From Eutypella sp. D-1 (lineage: Eukaryota; Ascomycota; Sordariomycetes; Xylariales; Diatrypaceae): a DNA stretch of 64,000 nucleotides. Below are positions 1 through 13,000 of this stretch, piece after piece. Position 1 is the stretch's first letter; every line of letters starts with the position of its first letter. The translations under genes were made by a program, and so were the position numbers. The DNA lies in NCBI GenBank assembly GCA_023313575.1, contig JAJTTP010000003.1:3100001-3164000 (forward strand), given 5' to 3'. The notes beneath the pieces are model-generated. The model saw nothing but the letters and a program-made list of their open reading frames with translations. It ran no database searches and was not told the origin of the DNA.

Positions 1-750
<750 letters not shown>

Positions 751-2919
751 ATGGGGTGTTTTTGAGACGTACGTCGCCGGACGGGGCCGAGATAAAACTT
801 CTCGCCACTGTATTCTTAATATCACCCCCAGATGCCTCTTTTTATGATTAGACATGAACTTAGGTCAAATACAACGATCCCCCGTTTTTCGCTTTCGGAG
901 TATGCACGGTTCTTCATGGTTTTTTACACTCTGGCGCTGCATTCGGGTAAGCATCGATGCCACAAGGTTCGTGGAAAGGGGCAGTGAGTGATTGATGAAT
1001 GGTCGGGCTGCTTTCCGAGGGAAGCCTTTTTCTCTTACCTGTAGAGACCTCCAGGGTTGATACGCAGGATTCCTGTCTACCGAGAGCTTGTGATGCTTAC
1101 TGCCTATGAACACGCCTGCATGCCTCTCTCATCCACAGGAATGGCACCGCGAGGGAGGGCGTATGATGACGGAAGGGGATGGGAGGTATGAGTGAGGGAA
1201 GAGGAGGAGAAAGAGAAGAGAGGAAAAGGAAAGGAAAGGAAAAAACACGTACGTAGCTAGCTAGCTAGCTAGCTTTGCGATAGATCTCATGAATACTGAT
1301 TTTCGTTCACGCAAGAAAAGAAATTGTCAAAGTTTTTGTGGTTTTGCTTGGTTGGCCTTGATGTGATGCCATTTCTCCTTTGCTTTTCCCCGGCCTCCAT
1401 ACTAACCTGACTTGCCTGGCGGCTGTGTTTTTTCCGCCGCGAAAATGTGATAATGGATAATGTATCCCGTCTGTGTTCGTTACTGGTATAGCACAAGTAA
1501 GTCTCTTTACTTGCTACCTAACTCGACTTGACTTAACTTGACTTGACTTCCCCGGAGGATAGGAAGGAAGGATGGATGGATATAAGACTATGATAATGTC
1601 CATTTGTTTCCCCGTGAGGTGAGGAGGTTTTAGGAGAGAAAAAAAGACAGCATCGGATCGAAGCATCCACCAACGGACCCCCCAACCCCCCAAATCCATC
1701 AGCAGCAGCAGCAGAAGCTCATCCACCCCATACATTTTACGAGCCCGCTTTTGCCGTCCGTATCCCATACATGAATGAACATGAACTGAATAGAGCGGAC
1801 CGGATGGACATGTCTCTACTTCCATCACGGACATGCATGGGACGGGATCGGGGGGGGGGGGGGTTGAGGTAGGTAAGGTATGTATGTATACACGCGGCAC
1901 GCACGCATCACTGGGTTTCAATCAAGGCGCGGCCTCGGCCTCTTTTTGTATTTCTTCTTCTACCTATGGTGTCGTAGACCAAGCAAGTAGCCTGAGCTGC
2001 CTCTTTAGTTGTTCGTGCGCGGCTGGGTCGAGGGGGGGGGGGGTTCCTCCGTCTGTCTATTTATCTACCCTATGTATCTATTTTGCTTCTCGCGTTCTGT
2101 GTGTGTGCGTGTGTGAGCGTATGTGTATGTCTGCTTTATTTTGGTCTACGCACGTGAAAACGTAAATTCATCATACGTACAAACCAATTGTAACTCAATC
2201 GAAAAATTTCCCCGCCATGGATGTTGCAACACATTTGGTATTTTGGGAGATGAATATGTAGATAGTGTGTGTGTGTGGGGGGGGGGGGGGGTGGGACACT
2301 ATCCCGCCGAGATCGAGCATCGACATCGACATCTGTATCTCTGTATCCGCGCTTAGCGCTTGGGTAGTCCCATTCGCCTTTGGGCCCTGACGTAGTGTGG
2401 TCACTATCCCTACGGGAGTGCGACGCGTGCTGTGTTTGTGGAGGGAGGGGAGGAAAGAAGTATGGGCGAGTAAGTATGTGTAGATAGATAATCCAATCCC
2501 CTGCTTCCACCTCCCTCTCCCCCCCCCCCCCCTTGAAGGTCTGTAGTCAGGGGGGTCTCGCCTGAGAAGTCCCCATCATTCACAGGCAGAAACCGGAGCT
2601 TCGGCTTATGCGACTTCAACTACCACGTCACATGATCATTGCCGGACTCCTGACGGAAAAAGAAAAAGGGGTTGGTGGGTGTGGCGCATGGGAATCGTGG
2701 GGTGTCGGCAATGGTATGGTGTCTTGCCCTTTCTTTCTTCTTTCCATTCATATCATCCACCTAATAGGAGGACCGAGACGGCGGCGCTGTTGCGGCTATC
2801 TCTTTCTTCCATCGAACCCACTTTAAATGCGCTCTCGCCTTGATCTCTACAAGGCTGACTAAACTGGGCGGCGGAACCCCCCCCTCCTCCTCCCCCCCCT
2901 TCCCCTTTCTCTTTCTTAT
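751..2919. other. Convergent intergenic region with homopolymers and simple repeats
   Basis: No convincing ORF lies between the converging CDC48 and the small minus-strand gene. The stretch holds a GA-rich purine tract (about 1190-1245), five AGCT units (1255-1274), G runs at 1850-1863, 2032-2043 and 2277-2291, a C run at 2519-2532, and GT-rich microsatellites around 2100-2130 and 2262-2276. The open frames across it are low-complexity translations of these repeats. Confidence 0.7.
1255..1274. repeat. (AGCT)5 palindromic tetranucleotide microsatellite
   Basis: Five perfect AGCT units directly follow ACGT. Each unit is self-complementary, so the tract can form a cruciform or hairpin. It lies downstream of CDC48, probably beyond its 3' UTR. 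Confidence 0.9.
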
Positions 2920-3560
2920 CTAATTCCCGTTGGTGGCGGGGCCTCCGCCGTCCTCGATCGAACACACGGCCTCGAGGCTCTCGCGCGCAAGCTTAAGCAC
3001 GGTCTCCAGGACGGCAGGGGGGATAGCGAGGTTGGTGGCGTCGGCGGAGGAGGGGTTGACGCCGTTGACGCCGGCCTTCTTGTTTCCATTGACGCCGTTC
3101 GTCTCAGCAGCGGCGGCCGTACCGTTCTTGTCGGCGCCGTTGGAGGAGTCGGTGGCGGCCGTGGGGTTGGAAGCGTTGTTGGCGGTGTCGTGGCGCACGT
3201 CCTCCAGCACCCGCCGGATCAGCGCCGGAAACGTGCTCACTTCGCCGTTCCGCAGCAGCGAGACCGCGTGCTTCTGTACTGCTGATGGCCAGTTTGACGA
3301 GTTCGCGTCTAGGCTGTGAAGTAGTTGATCCTGAAGCCTGGTTGGATGGGGGTTTGATATCAAGTTAGTTAGTAGCTTGCTCTAGGAGAGTAGAGGAGAG
3401 TAGAAGGGTAGTAAAGCTATGACATGACATACTTCGCTATATGTCCGTCTCTCAGTAGCGCACTGTTGATCTGCGACCGCAACTCCGGATCAAGGGTGGC
3501 CGGGGTGTAGGTGGCGGCCGACCCGGGCACCTTGACCGGCGTCGACGGTGGATGAGACAT
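2920..3560 (-). CDS. Small conserved-looking protein of unknown function (181 aa, two exons)
   Basis: Exon 1 is 3433-3560 and exon 2 is 2920-3337. The 95-nt intron runs from donor GTATGT (3432) to acceptor CAG (3338), and a codon is split cleanly (AA|G, Lys). The joined frame is exactly 182 codons including TAG. The N-terminal half (about residues 1-95: TPVKVPGSA, a stretch ending RDGHIAK, then LLHSLDANSSNW and EVSTFPALIRRVLEDVRHD) is helical and conserved-looking. The middle (about 100-150) is Asn/Ala/Thr-rich and disordered, and a second helix (PPAVLETVLKLARESLEAV) precedes the end. No catalytic motif, signal peptide or membrane segment is visible. I do not recognise the family, and the amphipathic helices would suit a small adaptor. 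The start is the first ATG of the frame, although the frame stays open upstream without another ATG. The gene converges with CDC48. Confidence 0.75.
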
Positions 3561-3563
3561 GAT

Positions 3564-3599
3564 GGGCTGGTAGGGCTGGTAGGGCTGGTAGGGCTGGTA
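3564..3599 (-). repeat. Four perfect 9-bp repeats (GGGCTGGTA on +) abutting the start codon
   Basis: Four exact 9-bp units plus a trailing GGG lie 3 nt upstream of the minus-strand ATG at 3560. Read on the minus strand in the gene's own frame they would encode Tyr-Gln-Pro four times, followed by Ile and then the Met. As no ATG precedes them in frame, they are most likely 5' UTR. Translation from an upstream exon or a near-cognate start would turn them into a YQP repeat. Confidence 0.85.
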
Positions 3600-3967
3600 G
3601 GGAATCCAGATATCGTGGGTTTGGTGGTTTAGTGTGGGCTGGGTGACTTCGCTTTCGGGGCTGCTGTCTGCTGTTCCCTTGTTACGTCGACATGGATAAT
3701 GGATTTTACCTAAGCAAAGAAGGTAACTAGATAATGCCTAGATACTTGATAATGCAGGGATTCGAATCGAATGGTTGCATCACTCATTCATTCACTCGTT
3801 TATTCCATTATCTATATGTCGTTGAGATCGTTTCTTTGTTGGGGTCCGTGTTAGGTTAAAATCCGTTGGATTGGGTTTTGTTTGTTAGTGTCTATGCGGT
3901 GCTTCGAAAGTTATCCTATTTATTATTGCCTGTCACTTTCGTGATTGTCGCCTCTATCGTCGTTGTT

Positions 3968-4005
<38 letters not shown>
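3968..4005. repeat. (GTC)n trinucleotide microsatellite
   Basis: About twelve consecutive GTC units lie roughly 400 bp upstream of the small minus-strand gene. The tract is noncoding here because it is not embedded in an open frame with coding flanks. Confidence 0.9.
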
Positions 4006-7000
4006 AGTCTTTGAAAGATAGTTGAACAAGGTAAAAAGACAAGGCTGAGAAACACCAAAAATGACCTACTAACCTACTAGAAACAACCCTAGCAAGTGGC
4101 CTGTCTAGCAGCTACCTACATACCTAGGTAGGTACCTATCAGCCCAAGTATGCTAGGTGATTAAGGCACCAATTAGGTAAGGTTAAGACCCCAGGTTTCT
4201 TAAGGTTACCTTGGGCGAGACGGGAAGACAGATGATTGGTCCAATATTGTTTGAAATCCACTATATACTACCTAGATACATATACTTACCTAATAGGTAC
4301 CTAGGTACTCACATGTAGAGTAGAGAGTTGACCTCTGATTGGTTATATGGTCTGTCATACCTACTACAAGAGGCTGACCAGACCTACTTAGCTCCTACAA
4401 CATGTAAAATATCATGGACTGTGTGTATGGCTTCAGAACCTCCTTAGAAAAGGCCCCACAACGAATAGTTCGAAATCGAGTCAACTTTCACTTCGAGTAC
4501 ACATGGCCTGTTATAGCAAACCAAAGGGAAACAAGCAGCAGTATTCATCTATTTGGTTTTGGTGTTGGCAAAGGACAAAATGGGAAAGGAAAACACACTG
4601 CCCATCTGTAAAAAGGGGGGCAAAAAACAAGAAAAAAACATACAACACCGGGGATTCGCTGGTCGTCACCGACCCAACTACTAATCCGGCCCTATCTGGC
4701 TTAACTAGGGGAGAGCGGACGGGATCCCGTGCTTTCCAGATGGTATGGTCGTATGTGCTAGTTTGCTGTTCTATTTCGCCTTATATGACACCCCTTCGAA
4801 AGGGGGAGGTTGCTGCTGCGATTGCCTCCTTCTGGCTGCCAGCCAGCCAGTCTGCCCACATGGCTGAATATATGGGTTATGTCGCGGATTAAATAAAGAG
4901 AGCAGCAATCCACGATTAAGTAGCTACGTATGGGCGAATGGACTCAGCCGCCCGGACTCGGTTAATCCAGCAAATTGGATCGGGAGACTGTAACAGAAAA
5001 TGTCCGACGTCACACTACTTACCTACCAGCTACTCACGAGGCACGCCCATGCCGGTTTCTCGGCCTTTCTCTCTCTCCCCTCAAGGTCGGTCCGGCAGCT
5101 TGCTCCGTCGCTTCCATTGCCCCTCAACAAGCGGTGACGCATTTGTTGTCCGGCCCCCCCCTTCGGCTCACTCACCCATCCCTTCCCTCCGTCCCCTATG
5201 CCTACATAGTGATAGTATAGTGGCAGAGATAATTTGGTGGGTTTTCAGGATCCTGTCATTGGCGCTGCTGCTTGGGCCGGGATGGCGAATGGCGTGTCCC
5301 GCATCGGGGGTCCGGAATCTTTCTCTCTCTCTCTCTGTGGTCAGCAGCCCCCAGTCCCAGCCACCGCTTACCCACAACAGCACCTACATCGTAGTACATG
5401 CATGCGTGAAAGATCACGCGTCATCTCAGCTTCTGCGGCTCCGCGTGCGTGGAGCGAACTGGTTTTTTTTTTTTTTTCGCTATACTAGTGTAGATAGTAA
5501 GTAAAAGGTTGGCTGCTTACCTGCCTATGTAGTGTATGTAGTATAGTGGTCTTTTACTAAAACTCCCGACCTCTCCTTCCCGCCGCTCACCGCCCAACCG
5601 GTCCTGCTGCGGAGTTCCGCGCGCCTTCGCCGGCCCCCTGAACCCTGGCTGAGGGCCCACCCGCCACCCCACCGCTTGCTCTTTTACCATGTATACTCCG
5701 TAGTGTAGATAGGTAGATAGATACATCTAGCAGGGAACGTAGAAACCCCCTCCTAGCTACGTTCTGAGTTGTTCCGAGGTGCCACGTTGGAAAGGCACAA
5801 GAAAAGCTACCTAGTCGTTCTAACTCGCCCGCACCATGACTTGTATTTGTCCCACTCACGCGGTGGTGTAATGGAGAGAGTGTCCGGTGTTTCAATGTCG
5901 TCGCCGGCTTGCAGCAGACCTTGAATGAAAGTTGTGGCACGCCTCTAGATGACTGGACGCGGGATGAGGCGTGGGATTTCTTTCCACGCTTCTCAGTTAC
6001 CCTGTCCCTTCACCGAGCTTCCGCGCGCTATAATATGCTCGGCGCCGCTCTGACGTGTCCGGGGAATAGGTATCGCCCCCCGAAGATCCGGCCGTCTGGG
6101 CCCCGGTCCCATTCTGGTTGCTCTGGCCATAATCCACAGACCCGTGACATTGTGTAGCTCCAGGCTCCCAATATGACAAATCCCCGGTGACGATTGTTCT
6201 TCGTGATCTGCCAGAAAGTCATGAGCGTCGGCCTTGAGGATCCGCATGGCAAGAGCAGGTTGGGAACATTAAGGGGCTGATAAGGCCGTGCCGTGGTGAC
6301 TTACACCATCTTCGTCTCCGCATTGCCCGCCATATTCTCATGAATACTTGCGACTTGGTTTGTTACTTGAAGGAAAATCAGAGGCCGAGTCAACGCGACC
6401 TGGAGCGAGAAACTAAAGCCTAGCCTATCTTCCCTGTCATGTCACGTCCGTCACGTATAGGGTCGATCGCGGCCGAGCAAGACTCGTCCGCCTTTGCATT
6501 CCATGGCAGACCCGTCAAAGGCCATGCATATCAAGAGAACCGAGCCGTGAGCCGTAGCAGGCCTTTTTTGGGATTCTCAGGCGCAACTTTCTCTCGTGGA
6601 AAAGTCCCGGTCTATCGAGCCAGACCTCGGGACACCATTTCTCCTGAGGATGAAGACTCATACCTGGGGAAGGAGACGCAGCGTGGCGGTTTGTGATTCC
6701 ATGGAATCTACCACAGTCGATATCATTCCGAGATTTCGGTCAATCGCAGAAACACACAATTTACAAGGTTCGGGCGCTCCGGTTCAACTACCTACATGTG
6801 TGACGGCCGGTGTATGATCCATCAATCCGTGTTTCTTGGTGCAACTAGCTTGCCGCCAGTGCTGGGAATATGCAGGTACCTATCAGTTTGTAAATCCTGA
6901 AGGCGAGAAGGCCCAAACATTTTGAGGCAGTCTGGGTTCATCCGTGATGGTACAACACCACCGGGGCTGATCGAGTCCAACTTAGAAGAAGGGAGATGAA

Positions 7001-10000
7001 CTAGAATGATACAGCATCATTCAATCTGAAACGGAGGCTCATGGATATCACCAGGATATCGCCAACACTCGCAATGAGAGATACCGGTGTGTTGCCTCTG
7101 CCTCAAAATACAGAACAGCGTCGTCGTTGCGGCGCAGCCACTTGTGGCTTGAAGTTCTTACCCATTAACACGCCGTTTAATCTAATTGGTCAAGAACTCC
7201 AAACTAGGTAGAAGGTTTGCCTTTATGTATGTAGGCAGGCATGTTGTAACTAGAATGGGGCCTGGGTACATAGAAGTTCTAGCCCAAGTACCGACTTCCA
7301 GGTTTTGTAGCGGGTCTATCTGCGGTCTATCTTAGGTACATACATGCCTCTGTACACCGCAGGATCCCAAGCGCCTGGTTTGCTTTTTTTTCTTCTTTTC
7401 TTTTCTTTCTTTTCTTCTCTTTGTTCCCTTGTCCTGCTCCTGCTTCTGCAAGCACTTTAGTTGTTTAATAACCATAATAAGACCATAGGTGCATATGGAC
7501 AGGAGACAAAGAAGAGGAGAACGCCATCAAGACCTCGACCTATCTGGGTTATCCCCAGCTTCCTAAATTGGCATCCTTACTTCGTACTACGTGTACGTAC
7601 ATGCGTAGGCGTCAGGATCCTCGGGCAGGTTTGATAATACTACATATTAGAAGGGATTCGCGAAACATCTACTCGACGCGGACCCGGCCTGTGGTCTCCG
7701 TCATCAACATGTCTTCCCATGCGAGTAAGAAGTGAGCTGCATCCGGGCCATCCACATCATTCCGGTTTGGGCATGATTTGGTTGATTTGGTGCCTAAAAA
7801 AGGGTATCTCGAGATACGAATCTATCTAGGGTTTGAGTGATGGCTTCAGCGTCTGTCTGCCAACGTGCATTGCACCCTGGCAGAGAAATACGTATGTATG
7901 ACAAAAGGGCCGCTGCATACCCAATTGACTACGCCCCCAATATATACCGGGATAGTCGGCTGCATGACATGAGCGGCTATCACTTCAATGGCGGGGGGGA
8001 CTGGGGAGGGGCCCGTAACGTGTCTGCGTATCATGCATTATTAACATATTGCGTGCGAAACGTGACCTGGGCTGCAAGTGCTCTCTGAAGTGTTCTGCAG
8101 ATCGGTACCTTGGAGAGGGCTCCGTGGAATCAGATCGCAGAGTAGCAATGCGCCTCGTCACCGTTTTGTCTTGTGTTGTCTTTCTCCTCCCCCCCCCTGT
8201 GGGCTTACTTTTTTCTTCCTTTTTCCCTGTTTTCAGTTTCTTTTTCTTCCTTTTTCGAAAACTTATTGTTTCCCTCAATCGGTCGTCACATGCATTTCGT
8301 CCGCCCCAGACTAGAACCATGTACGGCCCAACCTGGCGTGGCGAGGAAGCCGTGAAGATCCGCGCCCCTTCCATTGGTTCTTCGTTTATGCCAGATTCAG
8401 GTGTAAGTCAGGCCTCCACCACCCCCAGTCCCCCGCGAGGTGTCAATATGTAAGTGAATTCGAGTCAACCAACAACCCTTCTTCCTCCATGGGATTCTCA
8501 CCATGTCTCGTGGGTTGCGCCCGTGACTGGCAAGACTGGCATCAGCATTATTCCGGTTTGATGTCTGGCCAGCTCACCGCCTGATAGATCACATCTCAGC
8601 TTCTCGCTCGAGGCAATTGGGCTGTTGTGCGCTCGATACACGATGCGCGGTGGCGAGGCGGTCCCACGTTGAGCCAACTGCGGTCCGTCCCCCGGAGGCG
8701 AGCGAGTCCGTAGGTCACCGATACCTTCTCTACTTGTCAGACAATGCTAGTTTCCAATAGCCCAAGAGATGGCCTCATACTGCTTCCTTCAGCCCCGCGG
8801 CGGCTGTAGGACTGCAGATCCCGGAATGACATTATGAAGTCCTTCTGCAGATGAGTTGTGATACCAATTCAACCTACCTGCTACTTCTTCGAGTCTGAAC
8901 ACCATGTATCTGTACATCGATGTGACATGATCTTCGAGTATCTTGAAATCTACGATAGATCGACACCCGAACCGTTAAAAACAACTCTGCTACATACATA
9001 GTGATCGTGCAGAAAATCTTATGTATAAAATACAATATAGACCAGGGTCTTGGGGAAAACCTGCTTCTCATACGTAGTATAGTTGCAATAGGCGTGAAGT
9101 CCAATTGCGGCACCTTCAATCAGATTGCCGCACCGGCTTGGGAGCTGATGTAAGGGGCAATGATCGCAGAAAAGGGGGCCCATTGGCCCCTTCGAGGACC
9201 AATGCCTTTGTTCCAGGCCAAGCAAAGATCGCCAGGGGCGTGAATACATAGTCCGGTTACCAAGATCACTAAGCCTAGCCTAACTATGCATATCGGAAAC
9301 GTCTTCTTGGGGTTAGTTCGAGCGACCAGGTCGAGAGAGTTTACTTGATATAATGACACTGCTATATTCTGTGTGACAAAACACCTATGAGGTAGGTATT
9401 ATAGTAAGCTTATATCATATGCCTCAAACTTCTTCAGGTCTGCCTATGTAACATATGACTTTTCTTTTTTCTTTTCCCTTTTCACACTAACTACGTAGGG
9501 AGAACTAATAAGTTCGGACGAATATACCGAACGGTGAGGGTTTGGGGTGCCGGCCGGCCCATGAGAGGAACATAGGCTTCCCGCAGATCCTTTTCCCGCT
9601 AATGCCGTGTCCACCACTGCTTCTACATACCTGTCTACCCACGACTTGCCTGCCTAACGCAGGTGTGTGTACACGCACACGCGGACACAATGCGGATCAC
9701 TAGTTCACATTATGTCCTGTAAATGGCCGCCGTCTCGGTCCAATTAGCGAGTAGGCGATAAGTATGGGCTAAGAGACCTCAGTCAGTTGACTTACCGCTT
9801 TGGCGTCGTCGGCTGCGCTTTCCCGCCGCTAGTTAGGACTTAGGAAAGGGGCGGGGGGGGTGGCCTTCAGTGGGCGAGTCGAAAAGTAGCAGATCAGAGA
9901 AAGAAAACGGGCCGGCCGGATGTCAATGTCGAGACTAGAACTTTACCCACATGGCCGGCCCCTCCTCATCCACATCACGGTTGCGGGTTGTTTACTACCG

Positions 10001-13000
10001 AGGGAGAGATCGCCCTGGGTATACCGAAAGGAGATATACCGAAGCCCCGGGAGCGCCCCCCCCCCTTTTCCCGCTGGCCTTAATGGGGGTCATGGGGGTC
10101 ACAGAGGGGTCTAGCGACTTTACGTCTCCACCGGAAAGGGGGTTAGCAGGGTAGGTAGGTAGGTAGGTAGGTAGTAGGGCAGGAAGGGGGATGGTATGAT
10201 GGCTCACCGGATGCCGACTTCATCTCTGTGCCACGTGTCGCCATCGTGCCGCGGTGAGATGCAGACGCCGCGCCACGCCCGTGGGGCGGAACGGTGAGCA
10301 GAGTATACACACTTGTCAAAAAGGAAAGTACCGAGTATGTACTCCTTACCGGTACCTACAAGATACAAAGGTGAGCAATAATCAGCAGCCATCCAACGAG
10401 TGTCCGGTGAGTTATCGCTGGTTTTCTAGTGACTCTTGAGCGTGTAACAGTAACAAGCTAATTGACCTGCCTTTTTCCTTTGTCCCCCTTTATCCATTGA
10501 TCCCCCCCCCCCTCCCACCCCGGCTTTCTCTCGCTCACCTTGCCCGGTCGGTGAGCCTGCTCAGCTTAGCCATACTGAACTAGCCTACCCCCCCAAGATC
10601 CATCTTCACCGTGGTGGCTGACGGTCAGCAGCTGACGGCCGGTCAGAAGAACCTCACGGACGACCGTCTCTTAGAACTCGCGGCGGAGAAACCTTCGCGC
10701 AACACGAAGGCGGGATCAGAATCGGGGAGACTCTCGGTCCCTCCTGTCCTACCATCTTCTTCCTATTCTATCTCTATCCATGCGATGTTCGTCAGGCAAG
10801 ACAATGGCCCTTAAGGCCTAACCAACTAGGCTAGTTGGGCTGTCGACACGCTTCAAAGTATCATGTACTTGTAACCTTTTTTTTGTCTTCCTTTAACCTC
10901 GTCTTTTCGTCCTTGTGACCTCACGCCTGAGCCCGCGTCGGAAGGTGGGACGGCCGGCGGCGGTGGTGTGGGGTGACGGTGGTCATCAGACCGTCGTTCG
11001 TCGGTTCGCTTGGTGACCGGAAACGGGCGTGCGCGCCCGGCCGCCTCCTGTGACCAACCTTTGGGCGAGGCGCGGAAAGGAAACGTCCCACCCGAACCCC
11101 TTTTCCGGTGTCTGGAGCCGGGCCCCCCCTTTTCCCCAGGTCGACGAATGAAAGCCCCTGACAGGAAGCTGTCAGGCGGACGCCAGCGCTCGGGTAGGGA
11201 CATACGCATCTGGGCTCGCTTCTAGAGCCCTGGTTGCTAGGGACGGGAGACGCCACCCGCGCGCATGTGCGTGGACCCGTAACGGTCCGTACTAGATAAA
11301 GACGTCTGAACCTGTCTTGACATCGCTTGGCATATAACTTCGTGCACCAATGCACCCTCCCCTTTCCCGGTGAAGCGTCACACGCAAACCCGGGGAAAGG
11401 CGTGGCATAAGAGCACAGGCTCGACAGTCGTATCCGCCACCCCTTCCATCTCCCCCACCGTACCCCCACAGATTATTTATATATATTTACCCGATCGTTA
11501 CCCAGGATCTTAGATTGCATGGGGAAGAGGTGGGAAGGGGAGCCCGCCCATTAGCCTGTCCACCCCGCGATCCAAACCCTGGTACATCTATCTGCGGGTG
11601 CCCGCATAGCGGGTCTAAGCGAGAGGGGGGGATAGAGGGAGGCCGGGGGGCCCGGTGTGGTGATCCGGCCGCATGTGGCAGGGGCATGGGGCGCGGGTGG
11701 GTGGGTTGTAGACGAGGTGGTGGTCACCGTATACGCCGAAACCAGTTTTTGCTCACCGCGGAGGGTCCGTCAAGGTGATGGCAAACAGACAGTAGAATCA
11801 GTCATTATCTGGGACGGATACCTGCGGCCTGGCCCGATTGATTTCTGACAATCGCTACCCTCCTCTCCTCTATTATAAGCTGCAAGCTGAAGGGAACGAA
11901 ACTACTACCTAGTGAACTATGCGTAATCTGGAATCGCCCGACTAGCTTTCACGCATATAAAGGAGCGTAGAGTGGAGACCTGTTCGTCACTCGGGTGGAT
12001 AAATAGATAGGTAAGGTATCAAGGTACCTTACTTGACCTCCACACATATACATACGCACGCACGTCACGTACGATATGCATACACGCACGAGCGGGCGGG
12101 CGCGGGAATGAAATAGTGGATCCCCGAGGGTGGTGCCCGCGACGGGATTCGGGTCGTAGCGGTGCGGGATGTCTGGCAGACAGGCAAGGCAGGCAGCTTA
12201 TGGGGATTGTACATGCGTTACCCGGTCGCCGGGACACCTAGAAAGACCCTTGGCGGAAGGGGAGGCGAGCCAAGGCGGCTTTGCATGCTGCAACAAGCTC
12301 AATGGGGAAGTGGGGATGAGATCAGGGGGGAGCGGGCATCGCATGCGAGGAGGGGAGGAAAAGAGTGTCTGAGTGCTCGTTGATTCTCTGTCCTGTGTAG
12401 AGCTTTACTTGCTTTTTGTGACCTGGTGTGGAGTCCCCTCTTGATGCCCGCAAAGAACTTTAGAGACTGGAATGTAGCTTTTGTAGTCCGCATCAGGGCG
12501 TTTGGCGGTGGTCCTATGGTCTTGGTCGCTGGGCAGGTCACTCGACAGGTCACTGGGTAGGTCGCCTTCCTGTGACCCATAGGCCGCATCGTGGGCGTTA
12601 TGCGGCAGGCGTTTCCTACTGCGTATATCGCCTAGAGGTGAGTAATCAATGACGACTCGTAGACGTTCCTCCCCTGGCTTCTAGGGTGCACCGTTGCGAG
12701 TGGCTTGACTGGTGAACTGGTAAGTGAGACAGATGTGTCTCAGAACGTTGAGTCTGCCAAGCATTGTGGCGGCCTATGGCAAGACGGATGTGGACTGCAT
12801 AGTACCTGGATACAGTCTGTCTTGGGTGCTCCGCATCTTATACCCTTGCCTTTCTACAGTGTCGACACAGTCATTATCAAAATCAGCATGGCGCCCTAAG
12901 TTGTCTCTGGTAATGGAGGTGATACATCATCTTGTGTAACGTCATCTGCCCCCTTAAACTTATCCACATAAGGCGACAGGGACAGAGGCGGTTGGAGAAA

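Noticed and set aside
3765..3790. Possible tRNA B-box (TTCGAAT on both strands)
   Set aside because: No T-arm pairing, anticodon arm or acceptor stem can be formed around it on either strand.
8049..8453. 134-codon plus-strand ORF with a hydrophobic Phe-rich segment
   Set aside because: The hydrophobic part is a translation of a T/C-rich tract, and flanks show no coding character or start context.
10853..11850. Dense overlapping long ORFs on both strands
   Set aside because: GC-rich composition opens several frames at once. The translations are Arg/Pro/Gly-rich, share no motif with known families and lack splice structure.
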